Part shown: piece after piece, positions 6,710-14,661 of the stretch
Numbering within the stretch: the first letter of the stretch is position 1
Layout of the letters: every line of letters starts with the position of its first letter
Program-made: the position numbers and the translations under genes
Origin: JAVBOP01 sp031550405
Lineage (GTDB): Bacteria > Bacteroidota > Ignavibacteria > Kapaibacteriales > UBA2268
NCBI GenBank assembly: GCA_031550405.1
Contig: JAVBOP010000145.1
Coordinates: 1 to 14,661 of the forward strand
Length of the DNA: 14,661 nucleotides
Direction: 5' to 3'
The notes under the pieces: model-generated
Told to the model about the DNA's origin: nothing
Databases searched by the model: none
The model's input: only the letters and a program-made list of their open reading frames with translations

Positions 6710-7813
6710 ATGCAAATAACAGATTTAAAAATAAATAATTTGCGAAATCACATACACAGTGAATTTAATTTTTCTGATGGAATAAATATACTTTTTGGAA
6801 AAAACGGAACCGGCAAAACCACTGTGCTTGAAGCAATCTCCATTTGCAGTATTTCGCGCAGCTTTATGCCGATTCAAGACGCATTAATAGTGAATAAGTC
6901 ATCAAAGTCATATTCTGTAAGCGCTAATTGTATAAATAACTTATCTATCCCATATAAAATTTCTGTATCTTTCATTGCAAAAGAAAAAAAGCAAATTAAT
7001 TCCACAACAGGTCAAAATTTGCTGCCCAAGGATATTATTGGCGAAATGCCCATAGTTGTTCTCTCGCCGGATTATAAGAATATCACAAACGGTTCGCCGG
7101 AATACCGCCGCCAATTTATTAATACAATTTTATCCCAAGCGAGCAAATTTTATATGGAAAAGTTGTTTGAATTGCGAAAAATTCTGAAGCACCGCAATTC
7201 GATACTTGGCACTGCGAAATCCAATGCCAATATTGATTTTGAAACATTTGAATTGTGGACAAATTTTTATGTAAATATATGTACAGACATAGTGTTACGC
7301 CGAAATGACTTTATCAAAGAATTTGCTCCATACTTTTCGCACGCTTACGCGATGGTCAGCGATAACCTCGAAAATGTCAACATCAATTATCTGCCAAACA
7401 GTATTTCCGATATTGTCAACAAAGAACAGGTTCGAGAGGAATTCTCGGCTCGTGCAAAAAAAATACAGCTTCTTGAAATGCAGCGTGGCACAACGCTATT
7501 CGGTCCGCAAAAAGATGAATTGCGCATATCAATCAATGGCGGGATTTCTCGTGATTTTGCTTCACAGGGACAGCATAAATCCCTTTTGATTGCCTTGAAA
7601 TTTGCCGAATTTAATTACCTGATGGAAAAAAAATCAGAGACTCCAATTATACTTTTCGACGATATATTTTCTGAGCTTGATAGCGACCGAGCTAATAAGG
7701 TCTTGCATTTATTAAGCCAAAGCGCTGCTCAAATTTTTATTACTTCCACCGACACGAACTTTATTTCCGGCGAAACTTCCCTCAAAAAAACATGTTTCCA
7801 GCTCGGCAACTAA
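6710..7813 (+). CDS. recF: DNA replication and repair protein RecF
   Basis: RecF is an SMC-like ATPase that binds single-strand gaps at stalled forks and, with RecO and RecR, loads RecA. The 367-residue product has the family length. Walker A is GKNGTGKT at 30-37, preceded by the RecF start pattern (LKINNLRNH), with the downstream block PIVVLSPDY and RRQFIN in the arm region. Toward the C-terminus are FGPQKDEL (the GPHRDDL equivalent), the ABC-type signature ASQGQHKS, and Walker B plus D-loop ILFDDIFSELD. All catalytic motifs are present, in contrast to the ATPase two genes upstream. The start ATG is 2 bases after the permease stop and has no Shine-Dalgarno sequence, which suggests translational coupling. 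recF is often near dnaA/dnaN/gyrB; here it trails a transporter operon, a placement seen in lineages where the replication cluster has been dispersed. Confidence 0.96.
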   Translation: MQITDLKINNLRNHIHSEFNFSDGINILFGKNGTGKTTVLEAISICSISRSFMPIQDALIVNKSSKSYSVSANCINNLSIPYKISVSFIAKEKKQINSTTGQNLLPKDIIGEMPIVVLSPDYKNITNGSPEYRRQFINTILSQASKFYMEKLFELRKILKHRNSILGTAKSNANIDFETFELWTNFYVNICTDIVLRRNDFIKEFAPYFSHAYAMVSDNLENVNINYLPNSISDIVNKEQVREEFSARAKKIQLLEMQRGTTLFGPQKDELRISINGGISRDFASQGQHKSLLIALKFAEFNYLMEKKSETPIILFDDIFSELDSDRANKVLHLLSQSAAQIFITSTDTNFISGETSLKKTCFQLGN

Positions 7814-8083
7814 GCCATTATTCTTTTTTTTCAATAGACGGAAAATGGCAGTATAATTATGAAAAAAAAATCATAAATGATACAAAATGCTATAATGTGG
7901 TGTCATATATATATTGGCATGTTATATTTTGCTTCATGTAGAATATTTTGTTGTGTTTATTTGGCAAATTTTGTTTATTTTTAACATTGCTGTAGGTAGT
8001 GTAACTATAAACAGTAATATTTTAGTAACAACATTTATGTGAAATATATTTTTTATTAATAAATTTTAATTATTGAGGTTTTT
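7814..8083. other. AT-rich intergenic region before the T9SS protein gene
   Basis: This 270-base non-coding stretch follows recF and must carry the promoter of the large surface-protein gene. It contains several TTTG blocks (in TATATTTTG, AATATTTTG and TTTATTTGG) but none is an exact TAnnTTTG with a -33 partner. Just after recF, GCCATTaTTC (7814-7823) pairs imperfectly with GAAAATGGC (7841-7849) across a T-rich loop, which is weak as a terminator. A small ATCAT-AA-ATGAT repeat lies near 7869. No RNA gene is recognisable. Confidence 0.35.
8075..8079 (+). promoter_or_regulatory. Shine-Dalgarno sequence of the T9SS protein gene
   Basis: GAGGT lies 5 bases before the ATG at 8084, within TTGAGGTTTTT. 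It fixes the start and agrees with the signal peptide beginning at that methionine. Confidence 0.6.
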
Positions 8084-11000
8084 ATGAAACATCATTTTTC
8101 AAAAATTTTTATACTATTAACGCTTCTGCTGTTCGGTGTAAATACATACGCAGAAGAAATAATAGTGGGAAATGGAGATTTTACTGGTACAACTACGTAT
8201 GCTCCATTTTATGGTACATACGACGGCGGTTGGACAGAAAGTTTATTTACACAAGATGAATTATCTCAAGTAGGAATTAATTCGGGTGAAATAACCTCTT
8301 TAGCTATGTTTTTGAAAACTGCAGCAACGCGTACAAGCTGGGGAACAGTATCAATTTGGTTGGCTAATACTAGCTTAACTACACTGCCAAGTGGAAAAAC
8401 GACAAAAGAAGCTAGTGCAAGTTATGAATTGGTTTATCAAGATTTGGCTACTGATGTACCGTTTTTTACAGCGTCCAACAATAACTCATGGTTGACTTAT
8501 CAATTCATTTCACCATTTGAATATACTGGTGATGGTTTGTTAGTGTATATTTGCTATTATGGTGGAGCTTGGGGAAATGCTGGACCTAATGTTAGAGCAA
8601 CTTCATTTACAGCAAATACAAAATGCTATATGCGTTATGCTGATGGTATTTCATCATCGGCTTGTGGTACGGCACTAACATATAACCCATCAATCGCTTA
8701 CCGCGTTGATATGAAGTTTGATATACAAATGGGACCTATGGTAAAAGGTTTGTATCCTGCTGGCGGAGAACTGTTTGGTTCAAGCTCGCAAACAGGCGAC
8801 ATTATTGTTCCCTACATGGAAATAGATAGAAAAGAAGGGCATCCCACAACTCAATATCAATATCAGGTATTAGATTATCAGGGTAACATTGCCTTTGAAG
8901 CATTAGACCCTGTAACTAATGACAATTGGATTGACTTGCCTGCAAATGACTATTCTACAGGTACTAATCCCGATATCACTTTTATTACAAAGTACTTTAA
9001 AAAGGCAAGAGGTCCTATAGCAAATATTTCCAATCCTGATACAGCTAAAATTTCTTTTCGTAGTTCTACAATTGTGGAAGGCGAGTATACTGTAATTGGG
9101 CGAGTAAAATACCAGAAAGATGGCGCTGATGTTATAAAAGAAATGACTTCGAAATTTGAAGTGGCGTACCAAGATGATATAGGGTTGATGGAAATATCCG
9201 AGCCTCTGTCATACGACAACACAACAAAAATATATCCGTTTTCGGATGCAGCTCTTAGGATTGCTATTACAGTTCAAAACAGAGGTGTGCATGATATTAA
9301 TGAATATAAGGTGCATTACTTATTGGAAAAGGTTAATCCGATTAGCGGACAAAGAGATGTTATATGGCAGCCAGCTCCTACATTTATATCGCGTTTGATG
9401 AAGCGAGGCGAGACACAGGTTGTAGAGAATAATGATTTTATTCCCAAAAATATTCCCGGATTAACTCCAGGTACATTTTACCTTACAATACGTTTGGAGC
9501 TGCTTGGAGCAACAGAGGAAAATCTTGGAAATAATAGCAATGCGACGGTTCCTGTGGATGTGAAGTTTGAGTACCCGTATGACGGTGTTATGGTTGATAT
9601 ATTAGTTCCGACAGATAGTGTATATACGAACCAGCCAGTGCTTGCTGCAGTAAAAGTAAGAAATGAAGGCGGGTTTGTAGCATCTGAAATACCTATTACT
9701 GTGAAAGTTATGAAAGCTGGCGTTCAAGTTGGTGAGGCTATAGTTGAGGCTATTGATTATCTATCATCAAGAACAGCGACAGATGGAACAAACGAACGTA
9801 TTTTTGAATTTGCCACTCCATTTGCACTCAACACCGTAGGAGCTGATTACCAAATAGTAGCATCAATAAGTACAGAAAATGATATAGATCCTACTCCAAA
9901 TAACAATCAAAAGACAGCTTCATTCAAGGTTGTCGAGTCATTAACAGGTACTCATGCCATAGGCAAGAACTACGAATACAAAACTATAGCCGAAGCGCTG
10001 AATGCCGTATATCGCATGGGCGTAAATGGAACAGTTACTTTTGAATTGTCAGACCCTGTTATAGAAGTTGGCAATATTGATTCTACTTATGCACTTGATT
10101 TTTCATCATCAATAGCTGGTTTTTCTGTAAATAATCTTATTAAATTTGTACCGTCAAGATCGTTATCGCGTGTAGCTGGCGGCGTAACATTAAGGTTAAG
10201 CAGCAATTCGGGCATGGGTATTAGATTTGGCTCATCGGTTAGTTCTGAATTTCCAGCAGCACCTGTGAACAGAGTAAAGTTCCAGGCAAAGGCTGATTAT
10301 TATCCATTTAATGCAAGAGTAGAATTTGACGGTGGCGAAAACCAGTCTATCAGATTCATACAAGGCAATGTTCCTACAGCGCAAACTAATAGCGTACTGC
10401 TATATTTCACTGAAGGTGCAAGCAATGTTACAATTAAAAATTGTTTATTAGAAGGACAAACTACAGCTAATGTGGAAATACCTTTAGTATTATGGAACAG
10501 AGAGCGTAACGAATTCACTTATGATCCTGTTAAGAATCTATCTACATGTATATTGATGCGCAGCTTGCCTCCTATGGATGAAGATGGATTGAACAGAACA
10601 TATTCGCTTGATACATTAGTTAACAGAAATATCATCATCCAAAATAATGTGCTTGAAGGCGGAGGCTACGGCATAGTATCGCTTGGTATTGGCGGCTTGT
10701 ACAATTCAGGTGCCGGTCAATTCCAGCGCTATTACAATATCAATAACCATATCGTTGGCAATACCATAATTGGGCAGACCAGAGCCGGTATATATATGGG
10801 ATATGAAGAGCGTTCGCGTGTTGCCAACAATAGAATATACTATGTTGGGCAAAACATTAATCTTGGCGATCAAGATATTGCAGGTATTATACTTGGCGGC
10901 GAAGCCAATGCAGAGCGTTTCGGATATAATAACGTTGGCGTGATGCTTAACGGAAATGAAATAAGCGCTATCAAATCCAACAACGATGTATATGGCATTA

Positions 11001-13678
11001 AAGTGGAACAAAACCGTAACAACTTCCCTGATATGCACATTGAACCGGATGGCAGCCATCCATATATGCCTGATGTGCCGGACAGCTTGAAGATATTCAA
11101 TAACCTTGTATGGGATATAACTACTGGGGCGGTGAATGGCAGCAGATATGGTATCAGGCTCTTCACAACACGTGATACAACCAAACTGTACGATCCATTC
11201 TTCTACTTTGCTACACCTAAAGAGTTTGTGTATGACATATTGGGTGCAAATATCATAAACAATTCTGTAATTATCGAAGACGATAATATGGACAATGGCT
11301 CTGCGGCATTCATCGGCGGCATATTGGCACAAAACGTTGACAGCATGCAATTCTATAACAATGCTATTGACCTTTTAGATACGGCTTCTACTTCTGATGT
11401 AGTGGCACCTGTGGTGTTGCAAAGTATGCGTCCAAGCCAATCTAATATTCAAATGAACAACAACATATACTATAACAGCACTCCGGATTCTGCTCTTATC
11501 CGCTTTATCGAACATTCGCAAAGAGATAATAGCATCATTAGCTATGGCTATCGCGATGAGTTTACTTCGTTAGAGCAATGGCAATATTGGGGTGGCGCTG
11601 ATACCAAATCATACATATATAATTTCTACAGGGATATATATACCAAGATTACTAATAAAATACCTAGCATGCGTATCAAATCGCCTGTGCCTGTGGGTTC
11701 ATATTTGAATAACAGGGGTAAAGTCTTGCCTGAGGTTGCAACAGATATAGACCTTAATCCTCGCGGAGCCGCAGATCAGGAATATGATATTGGCGCATGG
11801 GAGTTTGATGGTATCCTGTTTGCGAATGACTTGGCTATACTTGGGTTTGCATCGCCTCTATCATTTAGAGATACTAAGGATGGCTCTCCTTTTGCCGACG
11901 CTGAATATGTTATGACCAAGAGCCCTGTTAAGGTGCAAGTTAATATAAGAAACAATGGTAGCAACTTTGCTGCTGACAAGACTGTGAGACTGTCTGTATA
12001 TTTGGATGAATCCAACACTAAGGTGCTTGATATAACTAAAAATATCACAATAGGTGCTTTCGAGACTAAGACATTGGATTTCCAAACAGATGTCGCATCT
12101 TTGGTAGACAGGTTATTTAAGCCAATACCTTATGCCAAGATACCTGATGCAGACATACCGGACAGATTTGCGATGATGGCTAACAATGTTACACCTGTAT
12201 ATAGATTTGAAGTACAGTTGCCTTATGATGAAGATAATACAAACAATACAAATTCATCAGAAAAACTTGTTAGATTCTATATTAAGGCTTCAAACCTGTA
12301 TATGTTGGTTGCAGGCGAAAATACGAACCTGGTGCCTGACAGCGTTAAAGACTACTTTAATTATATCAGAGATAATGTAGCTGTAACAACAGATGAGGAC
12401 TATAATAAGGTTGCAGGCTTCTGTAACTATAAGGCAGTAAAATTAGCTTTGGATACATTAAACTATAGTCATTCAGAGAATGGATATGATATATTTGACA
12501 GAGCTAACTGGGAAGAGCGTTCGGTAAATTATACTGATTATAAAACAATTTTCTGGGCTGACGGGCTAAATGCGACGCTTACAGAATATCAGGAAGACAA
12601 TATTGATGCATTCCTTGCTTTGGCAACTTATGATGTAAAACGTAATCTAATCCTGTCATCAGAAGAATTGGCAAGAAATTCCTATGCAATTTATACAGAT
12701 ATAGGCGAAGAAGATTACTTTAGAACCTTATTCAATACTAAGCCGCTGGGCGACGGTATACGTGTTACTAATTTTGATGCGGATGGGTATGACTGGCTAA
12801 CAGGTGCTGCTATTGCACAAAACAAACAATCATCGTTTAACAACACTCCACTTGTAAATGCTAATTTAGACAAGGGATTGCAAGCTGCAATATTTGAACA
12901 GGTGGGTTCATACACGCATCAAGTGGAGCAGGCTATGTTCTATACTCGCCCTCTTGGCGTTAACAGAAGCAACAAAACTATGGGCACAGCGTCTTACAGT
13001 GCCAAAGACATACTTATATATCTTGGATTGGATTGGCGCCATTATACCAAGCCAGCCTCTCTATTAAGCTCAATAATAGACTTTATAGAAGCTCATGGCA
13101 GCAATGTAGTTCCTGTTGAATTAGTAGGCTTTGATGCTTTTGTTGCTAACAATAAAGTGCATTTGAATTGGTCAACCTGCTCGGAAACTAACAATAAGGA
13201 TGTATTCATAGTTGAAAAGGCAGATATTAATGCAGCTGGCGTAAATGAGTTTGAACAAATCGATGCTGTTAAGGCAAGAGGCGTTGCGTCTGACTATAAC
13301 TCTATAGATGCGAATGTTAAATCTGGTGGACAATATGCTTACCGCTTGAAGTTTATTGATGCTAATGGCGAATACAATTATAGCAATGAGAGAATTGTTA
13401 AAATCAATGAAAGCAATTTCGTTTCATTAGAGCCTGTAACTCCAAATCCTGTTAAGAACACGTTGGATATCAGCTTTGCATTAGCAGCGGAAATGGATAT
13501 AAAACTTGGCATATATGATGTTAATGGCAATGCGATTGCTATCATAAGGGATGGCACATTTGAAGGCAAGGTTCATGCCATATCTTTTGATGTTACACAT
13601 ATCCCGAGTGGAGCATATTCACTTATATTGTTTACAAATGGCAACTCGGTTTCGCAACCGTTTACCATTGCAAAATAA
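8084..13678 (+). CDS. Giant secreted multidomain protein with T9SS type A sorting domain
   Basis: 1864 residues, exported through Sec and then probably the type IX system to the cell surface. Order: signal peptide 1-23 (MKHHFSKIFILLTLLLFGVN, cleavage after TYA); a beta-sandwich (about 24-210) of the kind common at the start of FCB exported proteins; a beta-rich region to about 365; two CARDB-like Ig modules (about 368-616; NRGVHDINEY and RNEGGFVASE). A right-handed parallel beta-helix follows (about 623-1245) with repeated N-rich turns (IIIQNNVLEGG, IVGNTIIGQ, RVANNRIYY), closing with DIGAWEF. Next are a third CARDB-like module (about 1247-1400), an alpha/beta domain (about 1401-1670; TIFWADG, NLILSSEELA), an Fn3-like module (about 1676-1776; KVHLNWSTCSETNN) and the sorting domain (about 1783-1864; VTPNPVKNTLDISF to the final FTIAK). 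The beta-helix suggests a polysaccharide-binding, lyase-like or adhesive role, but I see no catalytic set and assign no activity. Monocistronic, ending at a strong hairpin. Confidence 0.92.
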   Translation: MKHHFSKIFILLTLLLFGVNTYAEEIIVGNGDFTGTTTYAPFYGTYDGGWTESLFTQDELSQVGINSGEITSLAMFLKTAATRTSWGTVSIWLANTSLTTLPSGKTTKEASASYELVYQDLATDVPFFTASNNNSWLTYQFISPFEYTGDGLLVYICYYGGAWGNAGPNVRATSFTANTKCYMRYADGISSSACGTALTYNPSIAYRVDMKFDIQMGPMVKGLYPAGGELFGSSSQTGDIIVPYMEIDRKEGHPTTQYQYQVLDYQGNIAFEALDPVTNDNWIDLPANDYSTGTNPDITFITKYFKKARGPIANISNPDTAKISFRSSTIVEGEYTVIGRVKYQKDGADVIKEMTSKFEVAYQDDIGLMEISEPLSYDNTTKIYPFSDAALRIAITVQNRGVHDINEYKVHYLLEKVNPISGQRDVIWQPAPTFISRLMKRGETQVVENNDFIPKNIPGLTPGTFYLTIRLELLGATEENLGNNSNATVPVDVKFEYPYDGVMVDILVPTDSVYTNQPVLAAVKVRNEGGFVASEIPITVKVMKAGVQVGEAIVEAIDYLSSRTATDGTNERIFEFATPFALNTVGADYQIVASISTENDIDPTPNNNQKTASFKVVESLTGTHAIGKNYEYKTIAEALNAVYRMGVNGTVTFELSDPVIEVGNIDSTYALDFSSSIAGFSVNNLIKFVPSRSLSRVAGGVTLRLSSNSGMGIRFGSSVSSEFPAAPVNRVKFQAKADYYPFNARVEFDGGENQSIRFIQGNVPTAQTNSVLLYFTEGASNVTIKNCLLEGQTTANVEIPLVLWNRERNEFTYDPVKNLSTCILMRSLPPMDEDGLNRTYSLDTLVNRNIIIQNNVLEGGGYGIVSLGIGGLYNSGAGQFQRYYNINNHIVGNTIIGQTRAGIYMGYEERSRVANNRIYYVGQNINLGDQDIAGIILGGEANAERFGYNNVGVMLNGNEISAIKSNNDVYGIKVEQNRNNFPDMHIEPDGSHPYMPDVPDSLKIFNNLVWDITTGAVNGSRYGIRLFTTRDTTKLYDPFFYFATPKEFVYDILGANIINNSVIIEDDNMDNGSAAFIGGILAQNVDSMQFYNNAIDLLDTASTSDVVAPVVLQSMRPSQSNIQMNNNIYYNSTPDSALIRFIEHSQRDNSIISYGYRDEFTSLEQWQYWGGADTKSYIYNFYRDIYTKITNKIPSMRIKSPVPVGSYLNNRGKVLPEVATDIDLNPRGAADQEYDIGAWEFDGILFANDLAILGFASPLSFRDTKDGSPFADAEYVMTKSPVKVQVNIRNNGSNFAADKTVRLSVYLDESNTKVLDITKNITIGAFETKTLDFQTDVASLVDRLFKPIPYAKIPDADIPDRFAMMANNVTPVYRFEVQLPYDEDNTNNTNSSEKLVRFYIKASNLYMLVAGENTNLVPDSVKDYFNYIRDNVAVTTDEDYNKVAGFCNYKAVKLALDTLNYSHSENGYDIFDRANWEERSVNYTDYKTIFWADGLNATLTEYQEDNIDAFLALATYDVKRNLILSSEELARNSYAIYTDIGEEDYFRTLFNTKPLGDGIRVTNFDADGYDWLTGAAIAQNKQSSFNNTPLVNANLDKGLQAAIFEQVGSYTHQVEQAMFYTRPLGVNRSNKTMGTASYSAKDILIYLGLDWRHYTKPASLLSSIIDFIEAHGSNVVPVELVGFDAFVANNKVHLNWSTCSETNNKDVFIVEKADINAAGVNEFEQIDAVKARGVASDYNSIDANVKSGGQYAYRLKFIDANGEYNYSNERIVKINESNFVSLEPVTPNPVKNTLDISFALAAEMDIKLGIYDVNGNAIAIIRDGTFEGKVHAISFDVTHIPSGAYSLILFTNGNSVSQPFTIAK

Positions 13679-13690
13679 GCAATAGCATAC

Positions 13691-13729
13691 AAAAAAGTTC
13701 CATATCAAACGATATGGAACTTTTTTTTT
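13691..13729. terminator. Bidirectional intrinsic terminator between the T9SS protein gene and nusG
   Basis: AAAAAAGTTCCATATC (13691-13706) and GATATGGAACTTTTTT (13711-13726) are perfectly complementary over 16 bp with a 4-base AAAC loop. On the plus strand a run of nine T follows the GATATGGAAC arm. On the minus strand the six A of the left arm become six T. It can therefore end transcription of the rightward T9SS gene (stop at 13678) and of the leftward nusG (stop at 13764). Confidence 0.9.
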
Positions 13730-13763
13730 AAAATAAATTAAAATGTTGAAAAATTAAAAAAAA

Positions 13764-14351
13764 TTAATGTGCTTCGAATTCTACCTGCACGAAGTCCAAT
13801 TCGACCGGAGTCTTTCTGCCAAGAATAATAACTTCGACTTTCAGTTTTTGCTTTTCATTATTAACTTCTTTAACCGTTGCAGAAAAACCTGTGAAAGGTC
13901 CATCTATAATTTTAACAGGATCGCCGGGGCTAAATGCCTGCTCTATAGTTTCCACGCCTTCTCGCTCTTCCACTCTGCGGAAAATGCGCTCTACCTCGCT
14001 TTGCTGCAAGGGAGTTGGTGCATTTTTTCTTCCAACGAAAGCAAGCACTCCATTGACATTGGTAAGCAAGTCAATTGTTTTTTTGTCAAGTATGGCACTT
14101 ACAACGATATAACCCGGCAAAAAATTTCGCACACGCGAGCGACGCTTGCCATTTCTCACTTCAAAAACAGTTTCCTGAGGAATTATAACCTCTCCAACTT
14201 TTGATTGCAGATTGAGGCGCTTCACCTCTATTTCAATGCCTTGCTTAACTCTGTTTTCAACTCCGGGGAAGGTGCGAATGCAATACCATTTGAAGTCAGA
14301 TTGCAATTCTTCCGCTTTGTTATCTTCTATTTGTACTTCTATTTCACTCAT
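13764..14351 (-). CDS. nusG: Transcription termination/antitermination factor NusG
   Basis: NusG binds the clamp of elongating RNA polymerase, suppresses pausing, and links transcription to Rho or the ribosome. The 195-residue protein has a short acidic N-terminal extension, an NGN domain (about 20-125; KWYCIRTFPGVENRV at 21-35 and the signature RVRNFLPGYIVV at 73-84), and a C-terminal KOW domain (about 141-195; SPGDPVKIIDGPFTGF at 141-156, then ILGRKTPVELDF). Length and motifs are those of the housekeeping NusG rather than a specialised paralogue, and the adjacent secE confirms this. It starts 4 bases after the secE stop and has no Shine-Dalgarno sequence, suggesting coupled translation. Unusually, rplK does not follow: the next leftward element is the terminator, then a gene on the opposite strand. 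Confidence 0.97.
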   Translation of the reverse strand: MSEIEVQIEDNKAEELQSDFKWYCIRTFPGVENRVKQGIEIEVKRLNLQSKVGEVIIPQETVFEVRNGKRRSRVRNFLPGYIVVSAILDKKTIDLLTNVNGVLAFVGRKNAPTPLQQSEVERIFRRVEEREGVETIEQAFSPGDPVKIIDGPFTGFSATVKEVNNEKQKLKVEVIILGRKTPVELDFVQVEFEAH

Positions 14352-14355
14352 CGTT

Positions 14356-14544
14356 TTAGAAAATTATTTTCATTAGTTCAGTAACTATCTGGTCTATTAC
14401 AAAAGTAAAAAGTGCAAACATTCCGCACACCACAAGGACAACGCCTGTCGATTCTTTTAATTGTTCTTTTGTAGGCCAAGATACTTTTTTCATTTCAATA
14501 GAAACATCTTTTGAAAATTTCTTAATTTTTTTGACTAAACCCAT
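14356..14544 (-). CDS. secE: Preprotein translocase subunit SecE
   Basis: SecE is the small essential subunit that clamps SecY in the inner-membrane SecYEG channel. The 62-residue single-spanning form matches the short SecE of most non-enterobacterial phyla. It has an amphipathic cytoplasmic N-terminal helix (VKKIKKFSKDVSIEMKKVSW), the invariant hinge KKVSWPTKEQLKEST at about 19-33, and one transmembrane helix at about 34-56 (GVVLVVCGMFALFTFVIDQI). It lies 39 bases after tRNA-Trp and 4 bases before nusG, the classical order, and is probably co-transcribed with both. Confidence 0.96.
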   Translation of the reverse strand: MGLVKKIKKFSKDVSIEMKKVSWPTKEQLKESTGVVLVVCGMFALFTFVIDQIVTELMKIIF

Positions 14545-14583
14545 ACAATATCTATTTGTTGTTTAAACTAATTTTAATTTTAG

Positions 14584-14656
14584 CACGGGCAGCAGGACTT
14601 GAACCCGCAGCCTACGGTTTTGGAGACCGCCACTCTACCAATTGAGCTATGCCCGT
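14584..14656 (-). tRNA. trnW: tRNA-Trp (anticodon CCA)
   Basis: Read leftward, a complete 73-nt cloverleaf. The acceptor stem ACGGGCA/TGCCCGT is perfect over 7 bp. The D-arm is GCTC..GAGT, and the anticodon stem GCGGT/ACCGT encloses loop CTCCAAA with anticodon CCA. The T-arm is GCGGG-TTCAAGT-CCTGC, and the discriminator base is G as usual for tRNA-Trp. The 3' CCA is not encoded (the next bases are CTA), so it must be added by a nucleotidyltransferase. Its place before secE-nusG is the common arrangement. Confidence 0.97.
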
Positions 14657-14661
14657 TTGTT

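Noticed and set aside
10706..11350. A 214-codon minus-strand open frame inside the T9SS protein gene
   Set aside because: It lies antisense to the beta-helix region, has no Shine-Dalgarno sequence and no recognisable domain; long chance frames are expected in a 5.6-kb gene.
13767..14204. A 145-codon plus-strand open frame opposite nusG
   Set aside because: nusG on the other strand is unambiguous and covers the whole stretch.
1..14661. CRISPR arrays, insertion sequences, phage or toxin-antitoxin modules
   Set aside because: I looked for spaced direct repeats, transposase or integrase motifs and terminal inverted repeats on both strands and saw none.

Overview
The window looks like a chromosomal segment from an AT-rich, Gram-negative bacterium of the FCB group (Bacteroidota, Ignavibacteria or Kapabacteria type). 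The evidence is a very large secreted protein ending in a type IX secretion (T9SS) type A sorting domain, a heptose-1-phosphate adenylyltransferase that implies a heptose-containing surface glycan, and octamers matching the Bacteroidota -7 element (TAnnTTTG) upstream of two genes. Some genes carry recognisable Shine-Dalgarno sequences and others none. I cannot place it more finely without a search.

Layout. Positions 1-3092 are read leftward: the N-terminal part of an unrecognised secreted protein (cut by the window edge), the ribosome-assembly GTPase Obg, and a monofunctional aspartate kinase. A 275-base divergent spacer follows. From 3368 to 7813 four genes are read rightward and closely packed: heptose-1-P adenylyltransferase (RfaE2/HldE type), a PotA-like ABC ATPase, a fused PotB-PotC permease (overlapping the ATPase by 8 bases) and recF (2 bases after the permease). 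After a 270-base AT-rich spacer comes a 1864-residue T9SS-exported protein (8084-13678). It converges on a leftward nusG-secE-tRNA-Trp block (13764-14656), and a perfect 16-bp hairpin serves both directions.

Most genes are housekeeping: ribosome maturation, amino-acid synthesis, DNA repair, transcription elongation and protein export. The two clear oddities are structural. First, the PotA-like ATPase keeps an intact reading frame, its Walker A motif and its C-terminal TOBE region. It has lost the consensus at the Q-loop, ABC signature, catalytic glutamate, D-loop and switch histidine. Its partner is a fused permease whose first coupling (EAA) loop lacks the usual glycine, and no substrate-binding protein gene is present. 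This is the best candidate for something undescribed: a conserved but apparently ATPase-deficient polyamine-type ABC complex, or a lineage-specific decaying one. Second, the normally conserved secE-nusG-rplK order is broken, with the large surface-protein gene lying where rplK would be expected.
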